A stretch of 64,000 bases of DNA. It comes from Methylophilaceae bacterium (lineage in GTDB: Bacteria > Pseudomonadota > Gammaproteobacteria > Burkholderiales > Methylophilaceae). Within the stretch, counting starts at the first letter, position 1. Each line of letters opens with the position of its first letter. The notes beneath the pieces are model-generated. The model was not told where the DNA came from. It worked only from the letters and a program-made list of their open reading frames with translations, and searched no databases. This document shows positions 18,761 to 27,723 of the stretch, one piece after another. The stretch lies in the NCBI GenBank assembly GCA_028342535.1, contig JAOLWQ010000006.1, forward strand, positions 1-64,000, given 5' to 3'. The position numbers were made by a program, and so were the translations under genes.

Positions 18761-20213
18761 TTATCTTCCTTCCATAATTGTCTTCTATACGCTCTATGTC
18801 ATCCTCACCTAAATACTCGCCTGATTGCACCTCAATTATTTCCAAAGTTGTATCATTAGGATTAGATAATCGATGTAATTCTCCTAGCGGAATAAAAGTA
18901 GACTCATTTTCTATCAATACAATCTCTTGATCTCCACGTTCCACTCTAGCAGTGCCTTTAACAACTACCCAATGTTCGGCTCGTTTCGAATGCTTTTGAA
19001 GGCTTAAGCTTGCCCCTGGATTAACCTGAATCCTTTTAACCTTAAAGTTTTTTCCTTCATCAATTGTTATATACCAACCCCATGGCCGATGAACTTTTGA
19101 ATGTTCAGTCCCCTCAGTTCTTTTTTTTATATCAAGTTTAGCAACTATGGCTTTAATGCCTTGACTATTTTTTCGATTTGCTACCAAAACTGCATCAGGA
19201 GTTTCTACAATGACAATATTCTCTACTCCAACTGCCCCTACCAATCTGTGAGTTGAATGAATTAATGAATTTTTGGTATTTTCAGTAAATACATCTCCAT
19301 AAGTCACATTTCCTTTTTCATTTTTTTCCTCAAAAGACCATAGTGAGTCCCATGAGCCTAAATCATTCCATCCAGCATCTAAAGGTATTACTTTGAGAGC
19401 AATATCAGCATCTGTACACTTCTCAATTACTGCATAATCTATTGACTCACTTGGGATTTTAGAGAAAGTTTCTTTGTCAGATCTAATAAACTGATTATCA
19501 TTTTTATTTTTTTTAAAAGCTTTTAAGGTTGCCTCAAAAATATCTAATCTAAAATGCTTTATGGTATTTAACCAAATACTAGCTTTAACTACAAAAATAC
19601 CACTGTTCCATAAATAGTCTTTAGATTTGATATATTGCTCTGCTTTTTCTAATGAAGGCTTCTCTATGAACTGCTCAACATTATATTCATTAAAATTTCC
19701 TGCACTTAAATTGTGTTTAATATAGCCATATCCCGTTTCAGCCTTATTTGGAGTAATGCCCATTATCACAATTGATTCTTGATTCGCGGCTTCAATACAA
19801 CTACATAGAGTTTGTTCAAAAATATCAGGTTCACGAATAATATGATCTGACGGAGTCACAACTAAAATTGGATCTTTGTCGTCTTGCTCAGCTAACAGCG
19901 CCGCCATTGTTAGAGCAGGAGCAGTATTTTTTCCAATAGGCTCTAAGAATAGCTTTGCTGAAGTATTATCTAATTGCTGTAACTGCTCTAAAGCAATAAA
20001 CCTATGTTCTTCATTTGTTACCACTAAAGTATCATTAATATTAAAATTTACTGCTTTTACTTGATTTACTCTCATTACTGCTTGCTGGAATAAGCTTTCG
20101 GAACCAGCAAGAGTTATAAATTGTTTTGGGTAAGCTAATCTTGATAAAGGCCAAAGCCTTGTCCCTGTGCCGCCACATAAAATTACTGGGGTGATATTAA
20201 TATCATTATTCAT
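18753..20213 (-). CDS. manC: Mannose-1-phosphate guanylyltransferase / mannose-6-phosphate isomerase (ManC)
   Basis: A bifunctional type II enzyme with an N-terminal nucleotidyltransferase domain ([17 protein letters not shown], then [11 protein letters not shown] and [10 protein letters not shown]) and a C-terminal cupin isomerase domain ([36 protein letters not shown]). It makes GDP-mannose for Gmd. I chose the ATG at 20213, giving 486 residues, because TAAGG lies eight bases before it; an in-frame ATG at 20231 would add six residues and overlap the preceding small ORF. The phosphomannomutase at 63.2 kb is the likely supplier of mannose-1-phosphate. The 3' end overlaps gmd. Confidence 0.94.
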   Translation of the reverse strand: MNNDINITPVILCGGTGTRLWPLSRLAYPKQFITLAGSESLFQQAVMRVNQVKAVNFNINDTLVVTNEEHRFIALEQLQQLDNTSAKLFLEPIGKNTAPALTMAALLAEQDDKDPILVVTPSDHIIREPDIFEQTLCSCIEAANQESIVIMGITPNKAETGYGYIKHNLSAGNFNEYNVEQFIEKPSLEKAEQYIKSKDYLWNSGIFVVKASIWLNTIKHFRLDIFEATLKAFKKNKNDNQFIRSDKETFSKIPSESIDYAVIEKCTDADIALKVIPLDAGWNDLGSWDSLWSFEEKNEKGNVTYGDVFTENTKNSLIHSTHRLVGAVGVENIVIVETPDAVLVANRKNSQGIKAIVAKLDIKKRTEGTEHSKVHRPWGWYITIDEGKNFKVKRIQVNPGASLSLQKHSKRAEHWVVVKGTARVERGDQEIVLIENESTFIPLGELHRLSNPNDTTLEIIEVQSGEYLGEDDIERIEDNYGRKINE

Positions 20214-20223
20214 ATAGCTAGCC

Positions 20224-20370
20224 TTAGTCATTTCCTAGGAATTTCTGCACCAAATTTATGTCACTTTTAAGCGCTTCGTTTTCTAGCTTTTTTCTATTTA
20301 AAAACTCAACAATTAGATTAGCTTTCTCCAGCAGTCTTATGTTTGTTAATAAATAAAGGTATCCTAACAT
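20224..20370 (-). CDS. Small 48-residue ORF translationally coupled between rfbC and manC, unknown
   Basis: An ORF too short for ordinary gene calling. Its ATG overlaps the rfbC stop as TAATG, and its TAA overlaps the upstream in-frame ATG of manC. It fills almost all of the only sizeable gap in the operon. The predicted protein begins MLGYLYLLTNIRLLEK and continues with a charged amphipathic helix (FLNRKKLENEALKSDI), ending KFLGND. It could be a peripheral-membrane or coiled-coil peptide. There is no Shine-Dalgarno; expression would depend on re-initiation after rfbC. I recognise no family. The alternative is that it is only a spacer kept open by chance, but exact abutment on both sides argues for translation. 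Confidence 0.55.
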   Translation of the reverse strand: MLGYLYLLTNIRLLEKANLIVEFLNRKKLENEALKSDINLVQKFLGND

Positions 20371-20924
20371 TAAAATTCACTAAAGAAATCTGCATCTAAG
20401 AAGGAGGAACCCTTTTTATCTTTATCGGATAATAAAATATCAGAGTGGTTTGGCCAGTTAATTGATAAATCTGAATCACTCCAAATAATAGTTCTTTCTA
20501 AATTTGAATTGTAAAAATTAGTTGTTTTATACATAACTTCTGCAAAATCAGAAGTAACTAAAAATCCATGAGCAAATCCCTTTGGAATCCAGAGTTGCTT
20601 TTTTGTTAGCGCATTTAATTCCTGACAAACAAAATCTCCAAATGTTTTGGATGACTTTCTTAAATCAACAACGACATCGAATATTTCACCCTGTAAAACA
20701 CTCACCAACTTTCCTTGAGCCATAGGAGATAACTGATAATGTAGGCCTCTTAGGGTGTTTTTTTTTGATTTTGAATAATTATCCTGAACAAAAGAAATTT
20801 TTTTTCCAGTTACCTTATCAAACTTATCTTGATTAAAGGATTCATAAAAAAATCCTCTTTCATCTTTAAAGATATCTGGTTCAAGCAATAAAACTTCTGG
20901 GAACCTTAACTTAGTACTTTTCAT
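20370..20924 (-). CDS. rfbC: dTDP-4-dehydrorhamnose 3,5-epimerase
   Basis: Third enzyme of dTDP-L-rhamnose synthesis; 184 residues, normal length. The catalytic histidine is in TLRGLHYQLSP (about residue 62) with the paired aspartate in VVDLRKSSKTFG. The C-terminal part (WIPKGFAHGFLV) is also characteristic. It is directly adjacent to the end of rfbA, and its stop overlaps the start of the 48-residue ORF. The order rfbB-rfbD-rfbA-rfbC is one of the common arrangements. Confidence 0.96.
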   Translation of the reverse strand: MKSTKLRFPEVLLLEPDIFKDERGFFYESFNQDKFDKVTGKKISFVQDNYSKSKKNTLRGLHYQLSPMAQGKLVSVLQGEIFDVVVDLRKSSKTFGDFVCQELNALTKKQLWIPKGFAHGFLVTSDFAEVMYKTTNFYNSNLERTIIWSDSDLSINWPNHSDILLSDKDKKGSSFLDADFFSEF

Positions 20925-21800
20925 TTAATCTATTAAACCTTTGAGATATTCTCGATAATTATTATTGTACTTTTCTTCAGCCAATTGAAGCAAATTATCT
21001 TTTGTTATCCAACCCTTCCTAAAAGAAATTTCTTCAATACATGCAATTTTTTGGCCCTGCCGATTTTCTACAGTAGCAATGTATTGATTGGCTTCTAATA
21101 ATGATTCGTGAGTTCCTGAATCTAGCCATGCAAAACCTCGATTCAAAATCTCAACATTTAATTTATCTTCATTCATATATATTCTATTTAGATCAGTTAT
21201 TTCTAGCTCCCCTCTATTAGAAGGTTGAAGACTTTTTGCCAATTCAACTACTTTATTATCATAAAAATATAGTCCTGTTACCGCATAATTAGATTTAGGT
21301 ATTATAGGTTTTTCTTCAATTGTGATAGCTTTCTGGTTAGTATCAAATTCTACAACACCATATCTTTCAGGATCTGATACATGATATGCAAATATAGTTG
21401 CGTCTTCATTGCTTGAAGCGCTTGAAAGAAGATTGCTTATATTATTTCCATGAAATATATTATCTCCCAAAATTAAGGCAGAAGAATTATCTCCAATAAA
21501 ATCTTCAGCCAAAATAAAAGCTTGGGCTAATCCATCTGGAGATGGTTGCACTTGATATGAAATATCTATTCCCCATGTATGACCATCTCCAAGTAAAGCT
21601 TTGTATTGAGAGATGTCTTGTGGTGTTGATATTAGTAATATTTCCTTAATACCTGCTGTCATTAATGTTGCAAGTGGGTAATAAATCATAGGCTTATCAA
21701 AAACTGGAAGAAGCTGTTTTGAAATAACTTTTGTTAATGGATAAAGTCTCGAGCCAGTTCCGCCTGCAAGAATTATCCCTTTTCGCTTATTGGTCGTCAT
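20925..21800 (-). CDS. rfbA: Glucose-1-phosphate thymidylyltransferase
   Basis: Forms dTDP-glucose, the entry step to dTDP-L-rhamnose; 291 residues. The nucleotide-binding signature is [16 protein letters not shown] near the N-terminus, followed by [15 protein letters not shown]. The metal/active-site aspartate is in [13 protein letters not shown], and the substrate-specificity segment is [15 protein letters not shown]. It lies 11 bases after rfbD and abuts rfbC. All catalytic segments are intact. Confidence 0.96.
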   Translation of the reverse strand: MTTNKRKGIILAGGTGSRLYPLTKVISKQLLPVFDKPMIYYPLATLMTAGIKEILLISTPQDISQYKALLGDGHTWGIDISYQVQPSPDGLAQAFILAEDFIGDNSSALILGDNIFHGNNISNLLSSASSNEDATIFAYHVSDPERYGVVEFDTNQKAITIEEKPIIPKSNYAVTGLYFYDNKVVELAKSLQPSNRGELEITDLNRIYMNEDKLNVEILNRGFAWLDSGTHESLLEANQYIATVENRQGQKIACIEEISFRKGWITKDNLLQLAEEKYNNNYREYLKGLID

Positions 21801-21811
21801 CCTTTATTCTC

Positions 21812-22696
21812 CTAGGGTTTATCGCTCATTATTAATTTCAACTCATTTTGCCATTCTGGGCAATGTATTTCAAAGGTTTTTGCTAGCTTATGATTGTTTA
21901 ATATAGAATTTTCCGGTCTAGATGCAAGAGTAGTGAAATCAGCTGTTTTAATTGGATTAATATTTTCTGGTTTAGATTTAAGGCTTATTCCTTCTTCTTG
22001 TGCATATAAAATTATTGTCTTAGCAAACTCAAACCAGTTAGTAACTCCTGAGCAAGTTAAGTGATAAATGCCATATAAATTATTTTTTTCAATTTGTTCT
22101 AGTTTTTTTGTTATATCAACTATTGTATTTGCAATAAATATTGCAGATGTGGGGGAGCCTATTTGATCAAAAACAATATCAAATGATTCTTTATTCTTTG
22201 CCAGATCAAGAATTGTTGTTAAAAAATTTTTTCCTCTTAAGCTATACACCCAGCTAGTTCTTAAAATAATATGCTTTGAATTACTTTCCTGGATTGCAGT
22301 CTCTGCATCATATTTAGATTTTCCATATACAGATTGAGGATTGGCTTTATCAATCTCAGTATATGCTCCTTTCTTCAGCCCATCAAAAACATAATCTGTT
22401 GACAATTGTATCAATGGAATACCAAGCTTTTCTGATTTTTCAGCTAAAAATTTAGTACCTACAACATTTGTTTTAAAAACAAGGTCTGGCTCTTTTTCTG
22501 CTTTATCTACATAAGTGTAAGCAGCAGGATTTATTATTAAGCTTGGACTTAGCTCATCAATTACACTCTCCATCTGATCTATATTGGTAAGGTCAAAACT
22601 ATCTCGCGTCCCCTCAAAAACATTATAAAAGGGAGATAACTTTTTATTAAGGTAGTAGCCAACTTGACCATTTATTCCGGTAAGTAGTATGTTCAT
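21812..22696 (-). CDS. rfbD: dTDP-4-dehydrorhamnose reductase
   Basis: Last enzyme of dTDP-L-rhamnose synthesis, reducing the 4-keto group with NAD(P)H; 294 residues. The cofactor site is LLTGINGQVGYYL, and the catalytic Tyr-x3-Lys is in QSVYGKSKYDAE, with STDYVFDG upstream. The C-terminal substrate region includes RPENSILNNHKL. It overlaps rfbB by four bases (ATGA), indicating coupled translation. Confidence 0.95.
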   Translation of the reverse strand: MNILLTGINGQVGYYLNKKLSPFYNVFEGTRDSFDLTNIDQMESVIDELSPSLIINPAAYTYVDKAEKEPDLVFKTNVVGTKFLAEKSEKLGIPLIQLSTDYVFDGLKKGAYTEIDKANPQSVYGKSKYDAETAIQESNSKHIILRTSWVYSLRGKNFLTTILDLAKNKESFDIVFDQIGSPTSAIFIANTIVDITKKLEQIEKNNLYGIYHLTCSGVTNWFEFAKTIILYAQEEGISLKSKPENINPIKTADFTTLASRPENSILNNHKLAKTFEIHCPEWQNELKLIMSDKP

Positions 22697-23751
22697 AAAT
22701 AGTGGTTATCAATCCATTTTTTATAATCGCCACTAATGATATTTTTTACCCATTCTTCATGGTCTAGATACCATTCAATAGTTTTAACCATTCCTGACTC
22801 AAAGGTTTCCTTTGGATGCCAACCAAGTTCTTTCTGAATTTTAGAGGAATCTATTGCGTATCTTCGATCATGTCCTTGACGATCTTTTACAAAAGAAATT
22901 TGCTGATCATAAGAAATCTTATCAGACCTTGGTTGAAGATTATCTAAAACTTTACATATTAAAAGAGCTACTTGAATATTAGTTTTTTCCGTATTGCCAC
23001 CAATGTTATATGTTTCTCCTATAGCTCCTTTTTTTAAAATAAGTCTTATTGCCTCACAATGGTCATCAACATAAAGCCAATCTCTAATCTGCTTGCCATC
23101 TCCATATAAAGGCAATGGCTTCTCATTTATTGCATTAATAATACACAAAGGAATTAATTTTTCTGGAAATTGAAAAGAGCCATAATTATTTGAACAATTA
23201 GTCGTTATAACTGGCAAGTTATATGTTTGATGCCAAGCCCTTACTAAATGGTCACTCGCGGCTTTGCTTGCACTATATGGGCTATTAGGTATGTAGCGAT
23301 TTTCTTCAGTAAATGGAGAATTATTTTTATCTAAATCTCCATAAACTTCGTCAGTAGAAATATGTATAAAACGAAAATCTTTTTTTTGTTTTTCTTTTAG
23401 CGTCCCCCAATAAGAAAGAGTGCTTTTTAAAAGCTTATAGGTGCCCAAAATATTAGTTTTTATAAAAGTATCAGGTGCAGATATTGATTTATCAACATGA
23501 CTTTCAGCAGCAAAATTTATAATTGCAGTTGGCTGGTATTTTTGAAGGGTCGAAGAAATTAATTCAGAATTGCCTATATCTCCTTTAACAAAATAATGCC
23601 TATTATTTTTAAGTAAAGAAGATAGGTTATCTAAATTACCTGCATACGTTAAATTGTCAAAAGAAATAACATCTTCCTTTTCTTTGTCAAACCAATTTAA
23701 AACAAAGTTTGATCCAATAAACCCTGCAGCCCCTGTAACTAAAATTGTCAT
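22693..23751 (-). CDS. rfbB: dTDP-glucose 4,6-dehydratase
   Basis: Second step of the dTDP-L-rhamnose route; 352 residues. The NAD site is ILVTGAAGFIGSNFVLNW at the N-terminus. The catalytic threonine/acid pair lies in HISTDEVYGDL, and the Tyr-x3-Lys in NSPYSASKAASDHLV. The nucleotide-sugar segment TNCSNNYGSFQFPEKLIP is typical of RmlB. It follows gmhA by 20 bases and overlaps rfbD by four. Confidence 0.96.
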   Translation of the reverse strand: MTILVTGAAGFIGSNFVLNWFDKEKEDVISFDNLTYAGNLDNLSSLLKNNRHYFVKGDIGNSELISSTLQKYQPTAIINFAAESHVDKSISAPDTFIKTNILGTYKLLKSTLSYWGTLKEKQKKDFRFIHISTDEVYGDLDKNNSPFTEENRYIPNSPYSASKAASDHLVRAWHQTYNLPVITTNCSNNYGSFQFPEKLIPLCIINAINEKPLPLYGDGKQIRDWLYVDDHCEAIRLILKKGAIGETYNIGGNTEKTNIQVALLICKVLDNLQPRSDKISYDQQISFVKDRQGHDRRYAIDSSKIQKELGWHPKETFESGMVKTIEWYLDHEEWVKNIISGDYKKWIDNHYL

Positions 23752-23771
23752 ATTAGGTCTTAGATTTATTT

Positions 23772-24344
23772 TTAAACAAGGTGAAGCCTTTCTTCAATTA
23801 GTTCGCATAAAATATGTCCAATTAATATATGTGCTTCTTGTATGCGAGCTGTAGACTCTGAATCTACTATAATCGATTGATTTGAACATTTTTTTGCTGC
23901 GCCCCCATCTTTGCCAGTGAGGGCAATAGATGTAATTCCTAAATCTGAAGCAGCTTTAAAGGCATTTAAGATATTTTTACTATTACCAGAAGTAGAAATG
24001 CCAACTAAAATATCTCCAGAAGACCCCAAAGCTTGAAGTTGTCGAGAAAAAATTTCGTCAAAACCATAATCATTTCCTACGCTAGTTAAAATTGAAGTGT
24101 CAGTTGTTAATGCTATAGACTTTAAAGCACGTCGGTCTTTTCTAAAACGCCCCACTAATTCTGCTGCTATATGTTGACTATCAGAAGCACTCCCTCCATT
24201 CCCACACCAAAAAATTGTGCCTTTTTTTTCTAAGCAATTTGCTAGTATCTCCCCTACCAAATAAATAGAGTGAGCATTAGAATCCAAAACTTTACTAATT
24301 ACATCAAGATGATCAGAAAAATTTTTTTTTATAACGTCTGACAT
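23772..24344 (-). CDS. gmhA: Phosphoheptose isomerase (SIS-domain GmhA)
   Basis: Isomerises sedoheptulose-7-phosphate to D-glycero-manno-heptose-7-phosphate for the LPS inner core; 190 residues. The SIS signature is FWCGNGGSASDSQHIAAEL, then GISTSGNSKNIL, with the C-terminal IQEAHILIGHILCELIE helix carrying the active-site histidine. The close homologue DiaA shares this fold, so a DnaA-interacting role cannot be excluded, but leading a polysaccharide operon favours GmhA. It is the first gene of the roughly 12.8-kb leftward operon; the promoter should lie in 24345-24450. Confidence 0.85.
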   Translation of the reverse strand: MSDVIKKNFSDHLDVISKVLDSNAHSIYLVGEILANCLEKKGTIFWCGNGGSASDSQHIAAELVGRFRKDRRALKSIALTTDTSILTSVGNDYGFDEIFSRQLQALGSSGDILVGISTSGNSKNILNAFKAASDLGITSIALTGKDGGAAKKCSNQSIIVDSESTARIQEAHILIGHILCELIEERLHLV

Positions 24345-24450
24345 AATTTAGGCCCCTAAAACCTTAATTGTATAAAGTATAAGTAATTATTTTAACTCAT
24401 ATATTTAATATATTTAAATAAGCTTTCTGCGGAATAGGTTAATTTTTCCC

Positions 24451-24480
24451 AAAAAAAAACCGGCAGAGCCGGTTTTTTTA
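24451..24480. terminator. Bidirectional intrinsic terminator
   Basis: A perfect GC-rich hairpin, AAACCGGC-AGA-GCCGGTTT, flanked by an A-run on one side and a T-run on the other. It therefore works in either direction. It sits just downstream of the ydcH-like small gene (minus strand, ending at 24483) and before the promoter region of the polysaccharide operon, insulating the two. It is the clearest intrinsic terminator in the window. Confidence 0.9.
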
Positions 24481-24482
24481 GT

Positions 24483-24641
24483 TTAATGAGTTGTTTGATT
24501 TTCTTTATCTAAAAGCATTTTTATCCTCAACTTTTCTTTTTTATATAGCCTTAACCTTAAATCTGGAACATAATTTTTATAAGCCTGCCTAACAATATCT
24601 TTTAAAGCCTGATGTCTGTTCTTAAGTTCTTTGAGATTCAT
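24483..24641 (-). CDS. Small YdcH/DUF465-like protein
   Basis: A 52-residue ORF preceded by a strong ribosome-binding site (AAAAAGGAGCGGT, then ATG) and followed at once by the bidirectional terminator. Both features support a real gene. The predicted protein starts MNLKELKNRHQALKD and has a basic helical second half (LRLYKKEKLRIKMLL). This fits the DUF465/YdcH pattern: a short helical hairpin with a conserved His-x-x-Leu segment followed by LKKxKLxLKD. The function of the family is unknown. The assignment is by pattern and not certain. Confidence 0.75.
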   Translation of the reverse strand: MNLKELKNRHQALKDIVRQAYKNYVPDLRLRLYKKEKLRIKMLLDKENQTTH

Positions 24642-24813
24642 ACCGCTCCTTTTTAATTAAAATTTAAAAAAAATTGTATTTCTAACTCACGAAACTTTTG
24701 AGCAACTTCTCCTTTTATTGAAAATTATATTTTAACTTACACTAATAACTTTATACCTATTAAAAAAGAATTTCTAGTATTATTTATATTGAATAAATTT
24801 GATGTAAATCAAT

Positions 24814-25539
24814 ATGAGCTTGATTGAAAAAAATAGTTTAAAAGAAATTCAATTTTATATCACTACAAGATATTCTTGTGGCTATATAAATGGTCAAGAT
24901 GCTCAATCAATTGTTGCGACTCCCTATAAAAATATAAATAGTATAAATTTTAATAATCTCATGAGTAAGGGTTTTAGAAGGAGTGGGCAGTATGTATACA
25001 AGCCAAACTGCAAAAATTGTAATGCCTGCATACCAATTAGAATATTAGCATTAAATTTTAATGCCAGTAGATCACAAAAGCGATTAAAAAAATATCTCGA
25101 TAAGCTTTCAGTAAAATTATTACCCTTAACTTTTGATAAAGAACATTATAATTTATATGTTAATTATCAAAATAAAAGACATCAAAATAATGGTGAGGCT
25201 GAAAATAGCATAGATGACTATAATGAGTTTTTAATTAAAAGTAATGTTGATTCAAAGCTTGTAGAATTCAGATTAAATAATCAACTTAAAATGGTTACAA
25301 TTATCGACATCATGAATGATGGTATTTCTGCTGTATACACTTTTTACGATTGCAATGATCAAAAAATCAGTCTAGGCACAATGTCTATCATTTGGCTGCT
25401 TGAATTCTGTAAAAAAGAAAACCTTTCTTTTCTTTACCTTGGTTATTGGATTCATGAGAGTCAGAAAATGAAATATAAAACAAATTTTAAACCTTATGAG
25501 TTGATGATTGAGGGTGTTTGGCAAGAAGCAACAAGCTAG
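24814..25539 (+). CDS. bpt: Aspartate/glutamate leucyl- or arginyl-transferase (Bpt/Ate family)
   Basis: A 241-residue tRNA-dependent aminoacyl-protein transferase of the N-degron pathway, adding leucine (Bpt) or arginine to proteins with acidic N-termini so ClpS/ClpAP can degrade them. The N-terminal cysteine-rich part reads RYSCGYI then YKPNCKNCNACIPIRI. The GNAT-like catalytic domain includes YTFYDCNDQKISLGTMS and LYLGYWIHESQKMKYKTNF, a family signature. No good Shine-Dalgarno precedes the ATG. It lies 39 bases before tyrA and may share its transcript. Confidence 0.92.
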   Translation: MSLIEKNSLKEIQFYITTRYSCGYINGQDAQSIVATPYKNINSINFNNLMSKGFRRSGQYVYKPNCKNCNACIPIRILALNFNASRSQKRLKKYLDKLSVKLLPLTFDKEHYNLYVNYQNKRHQNNGEAENSIDDYNEFLIKSNVDSKLVEFRLNNQLKMVTIIDIMNDGISAVYTFYDCNDQKISLGTMSIIWLLEFCKKENLSFLYLGYWIHESQKMKYKTNFKPYELMIEGVWQEATS

Positions 25540-25578
25540 ATAGCGTGTTACAATTTTCCTTTTACCAAACTTTCGCTG

Positions 25579-26442
25579 ATGGAAAAATTATATATATTTG
25601 GTGTAGGTCTAATAGGTGGCTCAATAGCCCTTAAAGCCCGTAGTTTAAATATTTTTGATGAAATAGTTGGTATTGGACGATCTGGTGGTAATTCGTTAGA
25701 TAATCTAGTTGCAACTGGGACACTTGATTCCTCATCTTCAGAAATAGATAAAGATATAAATAAAGCAAGTCTAATTATTATTGCAACTCCAGTTGAACAA
25801 ACAAAACTTATTTTAAGAAAAATTGAGCCTTTCCTTGACGTAAATACAATTATAACTGATGTAGGAAGTACAAAATCCATTGTCATGATTGATGCACAGC
25901 TTGCTTTAAGAAATAAAGTTTCCCAATTTATTGGTTCCCATCCGATTGCAGGATCAGAAAAGCATGGAGCCTCAGCAGCAAAAAAAGATTTATTTGATGG
26001 TAAAAATATTATCCTAACTCCTAACAAGAATAATTCTTTAGAGCAAATAACGAAACTAACAAAATTTTGGGTATCTTTAGGAGGGGTAGTTACAAATATG
26101 AAAGCGGATGAACACGATCAAATATTCTCCACTATCAGTCACCTCCCTCACCTACTTGCTTTTAGTTTAGTAAATCTTATTAATAATAAAAAAAATAAAG
26201 ATACTTTGTTCAATTTTGCTGCAAGTGGATTTAGAGATTTCTCAAGAATTGCAGCAAGCTCTCCAGAGGTATGGAGGGATATATCGATTCAGAACCAAGA
26301 ATCAATAATTTCAGATCTAAAATTATTTCAAAAAGAAATAATTAAATTAACGAATTTTTTAGAAAGTAAAGATCAAAAATCATTGGAAGAATATTTAAAA
26401 TTAGCTAGTAACACAAGAAAAAACTGGGCTGAAGAAAATTAA
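25579..26442 (+). CDS. tyrA: Prephenate dehydrogenase
   Basis: NAD(P)-dependent oxidative decarboxylation of prephenate (or arogenate) toward tyrosine; 287 residues, monofunctional form without a chorismate mutase domain. The dinucleotide-binding motif is IFGVGLIGGSIALKAR. The catalytic histidine lies in SHPIAGSEKHGASAA, and TISHLPHLLAFSLV is also typical of the family. It is immediately followed by aroA with no gap. The tyrA-aroA-cmk-rpsA order is standard for betaproteobacteria. Confidence 0.95.
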   Translation: MEKLYIFGVGLIGGSIALKARSLNIFDEIVGIGRSGGNSLDNLVATGTLDSSSSEIDKDINKASLIIIATPVEQTKLILRKIEPFLDVNTIITDVGSTKSIVMIDAQLALRNKVSQFIGSHPIAGSEKHGASAAKKDLFDGKNIILTPNKNNSLEQITKLTKFWVSLGGVVTNMKADEHDQIFSTISHLPHLLAFSLVNLINNKKNKDTLFNFAASGFRDFSRIAASSPEVWRDISIQNQESIISDLKLFQKEIIKLTNFLESKDQKSLEEYLKLASNTRKNWAEEN

Positions 26443-27723
26443 GTGGAACAAAAAAAACTAATAGCATCACAAAGCGCCAATGGGGAAATTTTTCTACCAG
26501 GCTCAAAAAGTATTACCAATAGAGTTCTTTTAATGGCAGCTCTTTCTAATGGGGAGACCTTAGTCGAAAATTATCTTGATTCAGACGATACTCAGCAAAT
26601 GCTTAAAGCTTTAAAAATTTTAAAAGTTCAATACAAGGTTGTAAAAAATAAACATATTTTAATAAAAGGTTGTAATCATAATTTTCTGAATAAAAATGCT
26701 AATTTACTCTTAGGAAATGCTGGTACAGCATTTAGGCCACTTACAGCAGTCCTTGCAGTAATGGGTGGTAAATACCATCTCAAGGGTGTAAAAAGAATGC
26801 ATGAACGTCCTATTAAAGATTTGGTTGATGCTTTGACACAAATTGGCGCCAAAATTAATTACACAAATAATCTAGGTTATCCGCCACTTAATATATCTCC
26901 TGGAAATATTCAATGTAATAAAATTATTAAAATCAAAGGTGATGTGTCAAGCCAATTTTTAACTGCGCTTTTAATTGCCGGTCCTTTATGTAACCAAAAT
27001 ATAAAAATTCGTATAATTGGAAAGCTTATATCTAAGCCATACATTAATATTACTTTAAAGTTACTGTCTCAATTCGGAATAAAATACCAAAATGATGAAT
27101 GGAAAAATTTTATTTTAAAAGCCCCGTCAAGGTTTAAGAGTCCCAAACACATTCAAGTTGAGGGGGATGCCTCATCAGCATCTTATTTTTTTGCAGCAGG
27201 TGCTATAGCAGGATCAGTTGAGGTAGTTAATATCAATAAATCAAGCATTCAAGGAGATTTAGAATTTTTAAAAGTTATAAAAAAAATGGGTGCAAAAATC
27301 GAATACCTCTCAAATTCCATTAAAGTATCAAAAAACCATGGGCTAATTGGTATGACTATTGACTGTAAAAATATTCCTGATGCCGCAATGACCCTCGCAA
27401 TTTTAGCTTTGTTTGCAAAAGGAACAACAACTCTTACATCTATTGCAAGTTGGCGAGTTAAAGAAACTGACAGAATTCACGCAATGAAAACTGAATTAGA
27501 GAAATTGGGTGCTTTTGTTTCCACCTCAAAAAGTTCGATAACAATAATACCCCCAGAAGTGATCAATAATAATATTACAGTTGACACATATGATGATCAT
27601 AGAATGGCTATGTGTTTCTCTTTAGTATGCCTTTCGAATAAAAATATTATAATTAATGATCCGAAATGTACTAATAAGACCTATCCTAATTTTTTCAAAG
27701 ATCTTGGAGGTATTATTGCTTAA
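26443..27723 (+). CDS. aroA: 3-phosphoshikimate 1-carboxyvinyltransferase (EPSP synthase)
   Basis: Sixth step of the shikimate pathway; 426 residues. It starts with GTG directly after the tyrA stop, so translation is probably coupled. Motifs include PGSKSITNRVLLMAALS (phosphate and shikimate-3-phosphate binding), LLGNAGTAFRPLTA (PEP binding), GDVSSQFLTALL and RVKETDRIHAM. The LLGNAGTAFRPL loop resembles class I enzymes. The last eight bases overlap the TTG start chosen for cmk. Confidence 0.96.
   Translation: MEQKKLIASQSANGEIFLPGSKSITNRVLLMAALSNGETLVENYLDSDDTQQMLKALKILKVQYKVVKNKHILIKGCNHNFLNKNANLLLGNAGTAFRPLTAVLAVMGGKYHLKGVKRMHERPIKDLVDALTQIGAKINYTNNLGYPPLNISPGNIQCNKIIKIKGDVSSQFLTALLIAGPLCNQNIKIRIIGKLISKPYINITLKLLSQFGIKYQNDEWKNFILKAPSRFKSPKHIQVEGDASSASYFFAAGAIAGSVEVVNINKSSIQGDLEFLKVIKKMGAKIEYLSNSIKVSKNHGLIGMTIDCKNIPDAAMTLAILALFAKGTTTLTSIASWRVKETDRIHAMKTELEKLGAFVSTSKSSITIIPPEVINNNITVDTYDDHRMAMCFSLVCLSNKNIIINDPKCTNKTYPNFFKDLGGIIA

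Noticed and set aside
25548-26027. 159-codon minus-strand frame opposite tyrA
   Set aside because: Antisense shadow of conserved tyrA codons; no independent signal.
27656-27715. N-terminal extension of Cmk from the ATG at 27656
   Set aside because: The 20 added hydrophobic residues are encoded within aroA and are unlike other Cmk proteins; GGAGG precedes the TTG at 27716.
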